Shown piece after piece: positions 42,765 through 55,200 of a stretch of DNA of 64,000 nt. The stretch is from assembly GCA_950097015.1 (NCBI GenBank), contig CATNEN010000039.1, forward strand, positions 7,518,501 to 7,582,500, written 5' to 3'. The position numbers were made by a program, and so were the translations under genes. How positions within the stretch are numbered: position 1 is the first letter of the stretch; each line of letters starts with the position of its first letter. This DNA is from Macrostomum hystrix (lineage: Eukaryota > Platyhelminthes > Macrostomidae). A model generated the notes under the pieces. The model was not told where the DNA came from. It worked only from the letters and a program-made list of their open reading frames with translations, and did not search any database.

Positions 42765-43624
42765 GTCCAGGGGTTTGGGCTGTGTACATTCACGGCTTGA
42801 AATACAATGTACAGTCTGGGGTTCCGGCGCCCGGGGAAGGGAGGGGGTGGCTGTAATAAAATTTGGCCCGCAGAGTGGCGGAGGGGAGTTGGGGTGGCTG
42901 TCCTCGGAAAACAAAAAGTGACTCACTTTGAGATGATGCAGCTTTGCTCTGGATTGAGTAGAGATGTTCAAAATTGACAGCATTGTTGGAAAACATGTAA
43001 AGTGTAAGTGGATCAAATTTGGAGAAAATCTGACAAAGTGGGGCGACGATATGTCGAATTGAGTGATTTTTTGACGATTTTTGAGCAGTTTTTTGCACTT
43101 TTGAGCAGGAAGGAAATGATTTTTCGGGAATTTGAGTAGCCTATTGCACTCAGCGTAGGTGGTTTTAGGTATGTGCAAAGTTTGGTGCGATTTGGTTGAG
43201 CGGTTTCGGCGTCTATAAAGACAAAAGGTTGCACACAGACAGACAGACAGACAGACAGAGTTTTCACTTTTATATATATAGATAGCAATGTGCCATATTT
43301 CTGTGTTTTTCCCACTTAAATTCTGCCTTATTCACGCTTCTTATTAATTTTTTTCGCTTAGGTAATTTAAAACAGCTAAAAATGTTTTGCTTTATTTCTT
43401 AGAATTTTCATGCTCCTAAAGGTTTCGCCATATGCACGAATTGCTACTCGCAGTAGAGTAGTGGGTAAGTAGGTGTTGCGCATTCGCAGTTATTTTTATT
43501 TCCTACTAATTGTTATTTTGTTTTTTAGTAGGATCCGTAGGAACTAATTGCCATTTATTTATCCTGTCTGCCTCAGTTGTACCCCCACCACCACACTCAA
43601 GCACACAAGCACACCTGCTATTGC

Positions 43625-45020
43625 CGACGGGCGACGTCCCCGGCGATAAGGCGACGGGGGCATGTCGATCGCCTTATGTCGCCTTTTACGGATCCGTCTG
43701 TGAAGCTCTGTGACCTCCTGGTATAGTTCCAGTGGTCATTAGCTTGCATCCTACTGGGGATGATGACCTTAAAGCGCTGAGAAAGATTGAGTGTGCTCGG
43801 CTCACCATCAGCGAGGATGGCAATTCCGTCGCACATCCCTAGATCTTTGAGGCATAGTTCCGTGTGTTGCAGAAGCTTGCGCTTCGCTGCCGCTGGGTGG
43901 GTGCTTCGTGCCCACCGCCCTGCGCCAGGATGACGAAGGCTTTTTTAGCTTTAGCGGGGACATGAGGAGACCATGCAGCTAAGCTCATGCTCGAGCTTGA
44001 TGCCGAGACATTTAGTTTGCTTCTGGAAAGGGATGTCCTTACCATTAAGCTGCAGAGGCTGCTGAATCTGCCATTCGTGTCTGCTGTGATAACAACTGTT
44101 TTAGACTTGGAAAGCTTCAGCCCGCAACCAGTTGCCCATGTTTCAGCTTTGTTGATAAAGTTTTGCAGAAGGTCACGAAGGGTATCTGGCACAGGGCCAG
44201 ATGCCACTGCCGTGACGTCATTCGCATAACCAAACAAGGATTGGGATTGGCTGAGCGTCTAAAAGGAGCTCGTCAATAACCATGTTCCAGAGAACTTGTG
44301 AGAGGACTCATTGCGGGCTTCCTTTTGTAGACGGTGGCCGTATACTTGACAAGCCGACCATATATACATGATCCACATCTTGAAATGCGCGGAGTGCATG
44401 TCTGCCCAAAAGGGCTCTGTCGAAAGCCTCGAAGAGGACATTGTCTAAGGCCACTTCGATATCCAGGAAAACGCTGAGGGCAAAGCCATTCCCAAGGATA
44501 GCTTTTTCCAGAGCGCAGGCCCGGGCGTGGAGGGTACTTTCAGGGATCGGCCCGCCCGAAAGGCGTACGTTGGCTGCTGCTGAGCGGCTTGTTTTTTAGC
44601 TCAACGGCAAGGAGGTGCCAGAGCACCTGCAACCTCTCCATCAGCTTGACTATGAAGGAGGTCAATGGTGCGATGGTGCAATGGAGCCGGCCCACTTCCT
44701 TTGCCCCAGCTGACAAGCTGGAGGCGGTCGTGTAGTCAAGTCGTGTAGCCGTGAATTCTTTTGTGCGGCACCAGATGAGGATGAATCGTTCCTCGGAGGA
44801 TGTCTAGCTTGCAGACGTCGACAAGCTGACCCTCCACCGCCCTGGGGCGATTAGATGGCACAGTTAGGTCAGAAGCCGGGGCCTGCAGACTTGCCGCATG
44901 TCCTGTTAAGGTCGAAGGGTACGACACCTTTCCATCCAGCCATAGCCAGAGGTACCTGATCACGCACAGGTACACGAAGTTGCGGACTGACGCTCACAGA
45001 CGCTGTGTCTCGCCGGTGCG
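43625..45020 (-). pseudogene. Decayed, internally deleted copy of the I-superfamily LINE
   Basis: Matches the full LINE at 49865-56407. The 5' end (CGCACCGGCGAGACACAGCG) at about 45020 and one promoter monomer (near 44880-44980) are followed by deletion into the reverse-transcriptase region (44700-43990, [20 protein letters not shown] in place of YADDVT) and the start of RNase H (FTDGSVK). Frameshifts are many; the 3' end is lost at about 43680. Confidence 0.8.
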
Positions 45021-45185
45021 ACCAACCTCAGCCGCACACCCATTTAAGTCTAGAAGGTGAGATTTTTTTGGTCTGAAATCTTTAGAAGAGAGATTGTTGT
45101 CTAAACCTCTCGTATCGCATTTTGTTTAACTACTATTTCCTTTCATTCGTTTTACTTTGTTTCTACATAAAAATTCTTTGTTATT

Positions 45186-46202
45186 GGGTGTGTATAATCT
45201 ATGGGTCTGGGCACACTGGGCTCACTGGGTTTAAAATAATAAAACAAAGTATATAAGTTCGAAAAATTACTAAAGGTTATTCTGATATCGCAAACAGTAA
45301 GAAAATCACTTATAATACAAATTTTCGTATTCTAATTTGTAACCTTGCGCTATTTTTTGCTGACACTTGATTTTGGCGTATTTTTATTTTTTTAGCGTGC
45401 CAAAAGCTAAAGCTGAAACTATGAGGCCGCCATCGCATGTAAAATTTACAACTATTAAATTATGGTTTTCATTTATTTTTCATTCATTTTTTGTACACTA
45501 GGCATTTAAATTTTTTTATTAAAACATTTGTTTCGAAATGTAACATGTACGTTTTCAATGTTTTTGTCTTAAAGTTTTTTACACACTTAGCATTTCAGCA
45601 TACTTTATTTAAATTGTGCGGATATTGCTACATTTTCGTAGTTCTACGGTTCTGTTTTTTTTGTTTTTTTCTTTTCTAACCAGTCGGCAAATATTTTCCT
45701 ATTTGCTGGGCTCCGCAAATTTGTTTTAACTTTCTAGTCAGCTTTATATGTGTTCCACAGCGTATGTATTATCCTTACTTTTGTTGGTAAATATACGTAA
45801 TTGGCAGCTTGTTGGCACGGATTTTTTTTCCATGCCCTCTTCTTTAACAGAAACTATTAGAAACAAAAATCATTACAAAGTAAATCATTTTTATAATTTA
45901 CCAGCAAACAAGTTGAATAATTACTACAGCTTTCTCGTTGCTTTTCGAGAAAAAGTAAAGCTTTCAGTTGAAAGCAAATATTTTATCGAAAGGAAGTTGA
46001 AAATCGTTGTTAAAACATTTAAGTTATAAAGTAAAGACGTAGCAATTTAAAATAAACGTTTCTGAAAATAAAAAAATAATTTTCTATTTTTCTCTTCTTG
46101 CATTTAACGCTGATGAAGGTAAAGAAATGTATTTTTTGTTATAATGTTTCAAACCCAGTGGTCCCAGTGTGCCCAATGCGAGCCCATGTTTTATACACCC
46201 CC
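45186..46202. mobile_element. ~1-kb inverted-repeat element, Mutator-like by target duplication
   Basis: The left end GGGTGTGTATAATCTATGGG and the reverse complement of the right end (GGGGGTGTATAAAACATGGG) pair for about 60 bp, including GGGCACACTGGG..CACTGGGTTT. The direct repeat TTTGTTATT (9 bp, possibly 10 with a leading C) flanks it at 45177-45185 and 46203-46211. No transposase motif is seen. Confidence 0.7.
45748..46029 (+). CDS. Uncertain 93-aa frame inside the inverted-repeat element
   Basis: An ATG-initiated frame with a hydrophobic start (AYVLSLLLLV) and a Lys-rich end (ERKLKIVVKTFKL); an AATAAA lies about 20 bp past the stop. No family recognised. In DNA this AT-rich, chance is a fair explanation. 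If real, it would be a passenger of the element. Confidence 0.15.
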   Translation: MCSTAYVLSLLLLVNIRNWQLVGTDFFSMPSSLTETIRNKNHYKVNHFYNLPANKLNNYYSFLVAFREKVKLSVESKYFIERKLKIVVKTFKL

Positions 46203-46211
46203 TTTGTTATT

Positions 46212-47799
46212 TCTTAAGTTTTGCTTATGTATTCTTAAGTATTACTCATAAATTGTTATCTTCTGTAACGGTGCTACTTGTTTTACTTTTAATGAATTAG
46301 CGAAGATTTTTTTCTGCGACACCACTCATCCTGTGGATCCGCCCAGCTTGACAAAGAATTAAATAGTAAGATTATATAAAAGTAAAAAACTGCTTCATGA
46401 CTTGCAGGCCCTGGTAATGATTTAGCAATTTGAAAATTGTATCACTTATCTAGCCAAGAAAACTACCATGAACATGAACTTGAAGTCAATGTGACCATGT
46501 CCACTGATGGATGCAGATTGCAGATGCTTGCTAGCATTCACACTTGAGTGGCAGTTGGCCTGCTGAAATACAAGTAGGCTAGGCCCTAACATTGTCCAAT
46601 TAATTATTTGTCTTTTGAATCCTTAATAATTGTATATTTTCTTTGCAAACATTTGTTTAGGTGAAGATGAACTGTAACTGTAATAATTAAACCACATGTA
46701 ATGACCAATGTTATTTAATGTTAGGGCCTAATGATAGGCACCAATGATTGCACCAGTAGGGGCCTAGTCAGCATTTTTAAGTAGGCCTAGTTTTATGTAG
46801 CATTGCTTAATATATATATAAATCATTTTAAATTGAACTATCATTCATTTATTTTTTAAAATAAGTTTAGGGTTGTTTTGTCTACCACCTTTTTATTTGC
46901 AAGCAGAAGACATCTGTAGTCAGGATCATGCTGGCAATATACCAGGGAATTTGTCATGTTAGAGACTTTCTTTTTGAGAGTTTAGAGAGTTGCAGAGTTC
47001 AGCGTGGGTTTCATAATTTTATATGCCAGCCTTCATTCATGCATATCATAGGCCTATGTATGCACTATGCAGTATATGTTACATTATTCAGAGAAAGGTA
47101 ATGCAACAAAGAAAAAATTGTTTTCTTTGAGACAGTCAAGTAGAAGGCCCCTTGTCTAGAGTGCACTGCAGTGCCATATAGCCATATTTCATGGCACCGT
47201 CAAAACTGAGCAGCCGCTGGCTGTCTTCTGGCTGCTTTTGAACCTTCAAATGACTGATTGTCATTTGAACACATGCCACTCTATGGGCGCTCATCTTCTT
47301 ATCTTCTGAAAAGTGGTTATAAGATTCTAAGACAAGACTCAATATCTTAGTATAGGCTAGGGCCTACAGTAACTAGCTTGCTTCTGAAGAGAATGGTTCT
47401 GCACTTAAGGGGCAATTCATAACTGTGCCCTTTCCAAAACATAAAGTTGTGCTTTTCTTTGTGGTGCTGCACCGTGCTATATTGGAGCTAGAGGAGCTGG
47501 TAGGGCCAAAAATGCAATATAAATATAATTATTCACAGTGATGCATGCAGTTACAAATAGACTGGAATGTAGAACAAAACATGCTACATTTTGTCAATAT
47601 AAAAACTGCATAGATTAAAAAATCTAGTAACTAGGAATTAAGAACTCTAACTATTTTAGTTCAAACAACACTTGACTGGCGAGAGAAGGGGTGCTGCTCG
47701 CAGCATATTTATAATGTAACAATCTGTGTTAAATTATGAAATCGAATGTTGTAATTAATTTCAGCTTTTATTGGCTGTACTTACTTAGCGCAGACAAGC
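46212..47799. other. Intergenic DNA
   Basis: AT-rich, with a few AGGCCTA words near 46560-46800. No gene recognised. Confidence 0.4.
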
Positions 47800-48416
47800 A
47801 TGTCAAACCCTATTGTGTACTTTGACATTGACATTGATGGGAAGCGAGCTGGCCGCATCACTTTCAAGCTCTATGCGGATATTGTGCCAAAGACTGCGGA
47901 GAATTTTCGCGCCCTCTGCACTGGCGAGAAGGGCATTGGTAAGATTGAGGCTTCTCACACTTCTCACTCCATTGTCGCGTTTTGGAATTTCTATTTAGCC
48001 CACGAGTCATGCAAATTTGCTGACACCATGAATTAGGCGAGATCAGCAGCAAGCCACTGCACTACAAGGGCAGCACCTTCCACCGGGTGATACCGCAGTT
48101 CATGTGCCAAGGCGGCGACTTCACCCGCGGCAACGGCACCGGCGGCGAGTCGATCTACGGCGAGAAATTCCCCGACGAGAAATTCGCCATAAATCACAAC
48201 AAGCCCTTCCTGCTGTCTATGGCCAATGCCGGGCCCAACACCAACGGCAGCCAGTTCTTCATCACCACCGTCAGCACGCGATGGCTTGACGGCAAGCACG
48301 TTGTGTTTGGCGAAGTTTCCAGCGGCGAGGAGGTGGTCAAGCGAATGGAGAGCCTCGGCTCAGAGTCCGGCCGCACCTCTGCCACCATTGTGATCGCCGA
48401 CTGCGGCCAGTTGTGA
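47800..48416 (+). CDS. Cyclophilin (peptidyl-prolyl cis-trans isomerase), cytosolic type, two exons, 172 aa
   Basis: Join of 47800-47938 (donor ATTG|GTAAGA) and 48037-48416 (acceptor CATGAATTAG, weak pyrimidine tract), phase 1. The protein starts [20 protein letters not shown] without a leader. It has the full active site: [15 protein letters not shown] (Arg, Phe, Gln), [25 protein letters not shown] (Trp and His). Length 172 against about 165 for cyclophilin A. It would speed X-Pro isomerisation in folding and signalling. The long exon 2 is patchily identical to the last exon of the second cyclophilin at 57201-57577. A 47-bp minisatellite follows. Confidence 0.88.
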
Positions 48417-48480
48417 GATGGACTTGCTGTCAGATAGAAATACAAAAACTTTTTAGCTCGTCTTTTTGTCCGCCCCCAGG

Positions 48481-48826
48481 ACAGGCCCTACTGCCTTGAC
48501 TTGGTCCTTCAACTAGCCACTCCTATGACAGGCCCTACTGCCTTGACTTGGTCCTTCAACTAGCCACTCCTATGACAGGCCCTACTGCCTTGACTTGGTC
48601 CTTCAACTAGCCACTCCTATGACAGGCCCTACTGCCTTGACTTGGTCCTTCAACTAGCCACTCCTATGACAGGCCCTACTGCCTTGACTTGGTCCTTCAA
48701 CTAGCCACTCCTATGACAGGCCCTACTGCCTTGACTTGGTCCTTCAACTAGCCACTCCTATGACAGGTCCTACTGCCTTGACTTGGTCCTTCAACTAGCC
48801 ACCCCAGGACAGGCCCTACTGCTTCT
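48481..48826. repeat. 47-bp minisatellite, about 7 copies
   Basis: The unit begins ACAGGCCCTACTGCCTTGAC and ends CTAGCCACTCCTATG. Copies are nearly identical, so the expansion is recent. Confidence 0.95.
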
Positions 48827-49282
48827 CCTCAACTTAACCTTAATGCAGTTTTGGAGTCCATGTATCAAATAATGATAATTTGTTAATCGTTTAGTAACCA
48901 GTTTCTAGCATTTAACTGTTTTTTTGGCAAAATTTTTAATATATGAAACAATTGCTTGCGAAATCGTAGACGTGCATATATGAAGAAACATGTGATGGCA
49001 TTGCGAATTCATTATTTAAAATTAATGTAGCTACGAGCGTAATTTGCGTTTTGTTTAAATAACACACTCGTGTTAACCAATCATTACAATAATGCAGGGC
49101 AGTCTGTGGTGTCGAATTTGTTCGAAATTATTATTTTATTTTATAAATAGTTAAGTCTGGTGTGACAAGTTGATTTAGTACTTTTATAGATTAGAAAAAA
49201 GAATGAAAAAAGTCTCTTTTTCTCTTTCTCTACTTTCAGTAGCAAGCAGCGAATTTACTTTATTAGTTAATTCATTTTGCAG

Positions 49283-52200
49283 GCGCGTCCACTGCGTTTC
49301 CTTAGCACGGCCGTCAAGAACACCTTGAAGCCGCAGGTGTTCTTTGACGTAGCCGCCGATGGCAAGTCGTTGGGTCGGGTTACGTTTAGCCTCTACTACG
49401 ACAAGGTGCCAAAGACCGCTGAGAATTTCAGAGCCCTCTGCGCTGGCGATAAAGGAGTCGGTGCGTCACTTTCATTTTAATGGAGAGTGGAGAACTAATA
49501 CAAAAGGGAAAGTTAAAGAGAGTACGATGTGGACAAGGGGAAGGATAATGTGGACAAGGGGAAGGATAATGTGGACAAGAGGGAGGATAATGTGGACAAG
49601 AGGGAGGATAATGTGGACAAGGGGAAGGATAATGTGGACAAGAGGGAGGATAATGTGGACAAGAGGGAGGATAATGTGGACAAGGGGAAGGATAATGTGG
49701 ACAAGAGGGAGGATAATGTGGACAAGAGGGAGGATAATGTGGACAAGGGGAAGGATAATGTGGACAAGAGGGAGGATAATGTGGACAAGAGGGAGGATAA
49801 TGTGGACAAGAGGGAGGATAATGTGGAGAAGAGAGAAGATAATGTGGACAAGGGGAAGGATAATTGACTTTGACTTAGCTGCAGGGTGGTCCATGGACGC
49901 AGCGGGGAGGCGAGGGTCGCCCATACCGCTAACCCCTGTAGGCCCGCAGACAGGCAAGGGCGCGGGGCCGGTCAGGGTGTTCCGCCGGTCCGTCCTGCAG
50001 CGTTGTCTTCCGTGGGGAAGAATGTGGCTCGTCTTGTTGCACGAAGGAACTGGACGAGCCGTGGAATGCTGTCGGGCTGGCAGATCTCGTCCATGGACGG
50101 GTTGGGCCCGAGGTAGCGAAGCCGGTCTCTGTTAAAGAACGGGCAGTGACACACAAAGTGCTCAGCATCTTCGATGTCATACTCACAGAATGGGCAGAGT
50201 TCACTCTCAAGGTCACCCCGGAGGAAACAGTGCCTAGCGAGGTAGCCGTGGCCCGTGAGGGTCATGGCGAGGGCGCGGATATCCTTCCGGTTTTGGTTCA
50301 AAAGGATGCTCCTGAGCCTGCGAGACGGGCGCGGAACTGCGGCACGGGATTGCCGACAGTTCTGGGTGCCCGCCCATCTGTCCCTGTGCAGGGAATAGGC
50401 CAGTCATCAATAAGGCGATTGATGACCGTGATGGGGATCGGGACCAGGGGAGCAGGTCCCAGGAGAGAGCCAGAGCCACCTTGCTTGGCAAGGGTATCCG
50501 CAAGCTCGTTCCCTGGGAAGCCCGCATGCCCTGGGATCCAGCTCAGCTTGACCGTGTTGTTACTGGCCAGGAGGTTGAGTTGCCGGGCACAGTCAGCGAC
50601 TGTCCGGGAGCACGTGGTGGTGCGGCAAAGGGCTTGTAAGGCCGCTTGGCTGTCAGAGTGGATGATGATAGTCTCTCCTCTCGTATTCCTGGCATTCAGC
50701 TCTGCGGCACAAGAGCTGATGGCAAGGATCTCATTCTGGAAGACCGTGGAGAGTCTCCCAGTATGTTGGGCATGCGTGGCGACGACGCGGCCGTTGATCA
50801 GGATGCAGACCCCAAAGCCGGCAAGGCCGTCTTTTAGGGATCCGTCCGTGTAGCAGTGGACCTCCTGGTGGTTCCAGTGGTCGTTAGCGTCTTCCCTCGA
50901 GGGAATGATGATTTTGTAGCGCTGGGTGAGATTGAGAGTGCGTGGTTCGCCGTCAGATAAGACGTGGAGTCCGCCGCCATCTTTCAAGTCACGAAGGCAC
51001 AGATCGGTGTGAGGCAGAAGTTTGCGTTTTGCCATTGCTCTTTGCGGCGTGAAGCGGACGCCGGCGTCAATGAGCCGACGCGCTGTTTTGGCGGCTTCCC
51101 TGCGGACAAAAATGTCCAGCGGGGTAGCGTCGAGGAAGGCATTGAGGCCGTCGTAAGGAGCAGACGGTGGGGCACTCATGGTCATGCGACAAGCGCGCCC
51201 TTGCGTTTTCCTAAGTGCCTCCAGGCAGGTCTTCATCTGCAGGGCACTGGCCCAGATCAAGCTGCCGTACGAGACAGCTGGCCTGACCATTGCAGTATAG
51301 ATCCACCAGAGGCGCTTGGGGGTGAGCCCCCAGGTGGTGCCAACGGCCCTCCGCAGCTGCGCGAGGATCGCGAGGGCCCTCTTGGTTTTGGTTTGAACAT
51401 GGGGAGACCAGTTCAGCCTATGGTCCAAGGTGATCCCTAGGCATTTGGTTTGCTTACAGAAGGAAATTTCCTTACCGTAAAGCCTAAGCGGCTGTATCTG
51501 CCACTTGTTTCTGCTGGTGAACATGATCACTGCAGTCTTGGTCTCGGAGAGCTTCAGACCACAGCGACCCGCCCATTGTTCAGCAGAGTGGATGAAATTC
51601 TGAAGGAGGTCCCTGAGAGTGTCAGGGGATGGGCCAGACGCCACAGCAGTGACATCGTCCGCATACCCCACCTTCAGGATTGGGTCAGGACGGTCGTCAC
51701 GGAGGAGCTCGTCAATGACCATGTTCCAGAGAATAGGAGAGAGGACCCCTCCCTGCGGGCTCCCTTTGCGGACGGGGACCGTCCGTTGGTGGCCCAGCAG
51801 GTTAGCAGTAACCGTGCGATGACTGATCAAATACATGATCCATCTGGTGAGGGACGAGTGAGTGTGCCTCTCGTAAAGGGCTTTGCGGAACGCTTCGAAG
51901 AGGACGTTGTCAAAGGCACCATCAATGTCTAGGAAGACGCTTAAGGCGAAGCCGGTGCCAAGCACAGCTTTCTCCAATTTGTCGACCAGAACGTGCAGCG
52001 CGCTTTCGGTGGAGAGACCCGCCCGAAAAGCATGCTGGTTGTCGCTGAGCGGCGCGTTCTTCAGTTCCACTGAGAGAAGGCGCCACAGCACTGGTCTCTC
52101 CATCAGCTTGACCAGGAAGGTGGTTAGGCTGATTGGTCTGAAGGATTTTATAGACTGGTAGTCCGGGCGGCCTGGCTTCGGGATAAAAATCACCTTCGCC

Positions 52201-55200
52201 TCGGTCCATGCCTGCGGGACGTACCCGAGCGTGATGCAGGCTCGATAGAGGCTGCAAAGAGAGCGCAGGAAACCTGGGCATTTAACCGCCTCTCTAAGAA
52301 AGGCAGGTACGATGCCATCAGGCCCTGGAGCCTTGAAAGGCTTGAAGGAGGTGGCCGCTTTAACGATGCTGTCCTCCGTGATGATAGAGGCAGCCAGCAT
52401 CTGGCCTCCCTCAGTGTGGTCTGAGGTGGTCAGGTTGGTTGGCTCGTTGGGGAAGAAGGCAGAGAGCATGACCTCAAGCGTTTCTCCTGGGTTGTCAGTT
52501 GACGTGCCGTCGGTTCGCTTAACCGAGGAGAGCTTGGACATTTTGTCTAGCGTAAGTGCTTTGACAATTCTGGAGGTGGGGCGTGAGCCCTCTAGCTCCT
52601 CGCAGTATTGGCGCCACTTCTGGGCCTTGGCAGTCCTGATCTCCCTCTTGAACTCATGGATGGCTTCAAGGTAGGCGGTCTGGTCTGCAGGGCTCCTGGT
52701 TTTGTTCGCTCTGCGGTGTAATTTCTTCGCTCTGCGACGGAGGTCGCCGAGCTGAGGATTCCACCACGGCGCAGATGTCTTCCCTTTGTTGGCTTTTAGG
52801 GGACATGCAGCCTCGAAGGCGGCGGTTAGCGTTTCTGTTAAAACAGTCGCGCACTCGTCCGCCTCTCGGCACGTCGAAATAGTGGGTGGTTGGCCCGAAG
52901 ACCGATGGGTCGTCTCCAAGGCATGCCTGAAGGCTTCCCAATCAGTATTTCTGGCGTTCCGTCTCCACGTGATGTGGTTTAGGCTGCGAGCGCTCGCCAC
53001 ACGAAAGTGAATGAACTTATGGTCAGAGAGGGATGGCTCCGGGAGAACGCGCCACTCCCCGATACTCTGAAAGAGCTCGGGTGAAGCGAGCGTGGCGTCA
53101 ATCACCTCTGACCAGCGTCCATTGTCGAAAGTAGGCGTAGACCCGGAGTTACAGAACTCCAGGGTCGTAGAGGTAACATAGGACAGGAGGTCTTCGCCTC
53201 TCTGGTTTATCCCTGTGCTGCCCCAGTGGGTATGGTGGGCGTTGATATCGCCGGCGACCATCAGTTCATAATTCCTGGCAGAGCAGAGTTCGACCAGGGT
53301 GGTGAGCGTCCGGGGGACGACCGCTACGTCACCTGGTAGGTAAACCGAGGCAACGAGGGTAGTTCTCCCAGGCAGCAGATCCTCAGATTGAATGACGCAG
53401 ATATCCCCGTTAGACAGGTCGGATCTGAGCCAAGCACCGAGGGTTTTGGCCCCGAAGATACAGGCTCTAGGTGGCCGGTTCGCCTCGCGGGGGCTAACGC
53501 AGAAGCAGTTGTACCCAGAAGGCACGTTTTGGGGCTTACCTTTGGAGGTCCACGGCTCCTGGACTAGGATGAGACCCGGCTTGTCGAGCTCGGCTTGACG
53601 CATCAGGTTAGCCGAAGCTGCGACGCTGTGTTGCAGATTAATCTGCAGGCAGCTAATTCCTGGACTGCTGATCATGGCCGCGCAGTCGGGGAGTCGCGTA
53701 GCAATTCCTCCTCTTCCTTTTCGGAGATGGAAGGCTCGCAAAGCTCCATGGGAATCTCGGCGTCCCCGGCGCACAGGGTGGCTGAGGAGCCCTCAGCGGG
53801 CATTTGCCCAGCAAGAGTGTCTCCCTCGCCGTCCCTTTGCGTCGTGACGCCGATACTGCCCAGGCTCGCCTCGTCGGTCAGGTCAACGTGGATGGCGCGA
53901 TCCGCCTGGTGAGTGCTAGCCTCAAACCAGTCAGTCGGCGCCTCTCCTCGTCGCTCCTGCCCCACTGGCTGCTTCGGTGGAGCGTTCGATGTGTGGGCCC
54001 GCTCAAGGTGCGCCCTGAGAGTCCTGGCTTGTTCCAGCGCACGCTGGACCAGCCCAGATCTCCGGGTGGACCTGGCAGGCCTGCGGTCGCGAGGTCCGGA
54101 TTCGGCAGCGCGAGCTGCTTTACCGGGGTGGGGATCCACCGTTTGCCTCTGCTTCTTCGCCGGAGGAGCTTGCGCCCCGGATCCGGACTCAGGAGCTTTG
54201 GCTTTTTTGGCTTCGCCAGCTTTCCTCTCCTCGCAGCGGAGGATGGTCAGCTGAGTTAGACCAAGGTGAATGATGGACTTTGGCGGCAAGCGCTTCTTCC
54301 ACGCATCCGAGAGCCCCAGGATCACCGTGAACCCCGTCTCCTTGCGGGAGGAGGCATGGTGGAGGAGCCCGTTGGCCTCAAGGTCGGGGTGCAGCTTCAG
54401 CAGAATCTGCCTAAGCTGATCCCCAGATTTGATGGCACTGCCATTCGGAATCCAAACGCGGAAGCGTTCGGTTTTAATGCGTTGGCCTTCGCTGGCGAAG
54501 GTGAGTTTGCCGAGCTTCTTGGGCCACTTTAGCTGTGGCAGAAGCTCGCGTAGAGCTCGGCTGCTTTCCTCGGAGTTGCACCAGATGAAGATGCAGCCGT
54601 CCGTTTTGGCCGATTTGACCACGCTCACCGGGCGGCCTGCCAGGAGCTGGTCAATGAGCGCAGCGTCGATGATGCGCCATACATTGTCGAGCTGCTCGGC
54701 CGTGAGGTCTTGCTCTTCCCCAAAAACGATGACCGCGGGTTGGAGCATGGCACTGGCCTTGGAGGCGTAGGACTCCTTGGCCTTGGTAGATGGTTGGCTG
54801 GCCGGGGCCTCGCTCGCCATCGTCGCATGTGTGGCGGCTCCAGATGGCCCAGCCACGTTGCCGGTGTTTGAGTTGCTGGTGGGCTCAGCGGGTGGTGACC
54901 CCGCGGAGGCGGTTTCCCGAGGGGCTGAGGTGGCGGTGGCTCCTTTCGGCCCAACCGCTCCTTCGCCCACTTGAGGCACCACCTCCGCGGATTGCCGAAC
55001 CGCGGCCTCCCTCTCACGCTGTCGCCGACGCCGTTCGTTGCGGCGTTGGTTGCGGCCTTGACGGGCTTCCTTGGACCGGATGCCTGGGGGTCCGGGGACA
55101 GGTCTACCGTCAGGCAGGGCGGAAGCGGGTCCGGTAGCCTCCGGTGGGGCGACGTTGGCGCTGTTGGAAGCGGCCGGAGCAACTGGGGGGTTTCCAGTTT

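Larger units (their letters stand above)
40611..43282 (-). mobile_element. Helitron copy C, interrupted by a hAT element
   Basis: 5' end at 43282 (A|TCTATATATATAAAAGTG on minus) and 3' CTAG at 40611 followed by T. It contains a helicase remnant, a duplicated 5' region (42130-42330) and a 386-bp hAT insertion. Confidence 0.85.

Noticed and set aside
49359-50135. Repetitive MWTRGRI- and DKREDNV-type proteins at 49359-50135 and 56371-57213
   Set aside because: Translations of the 21-bp minisatellite in an intron; no codon or domain signal.
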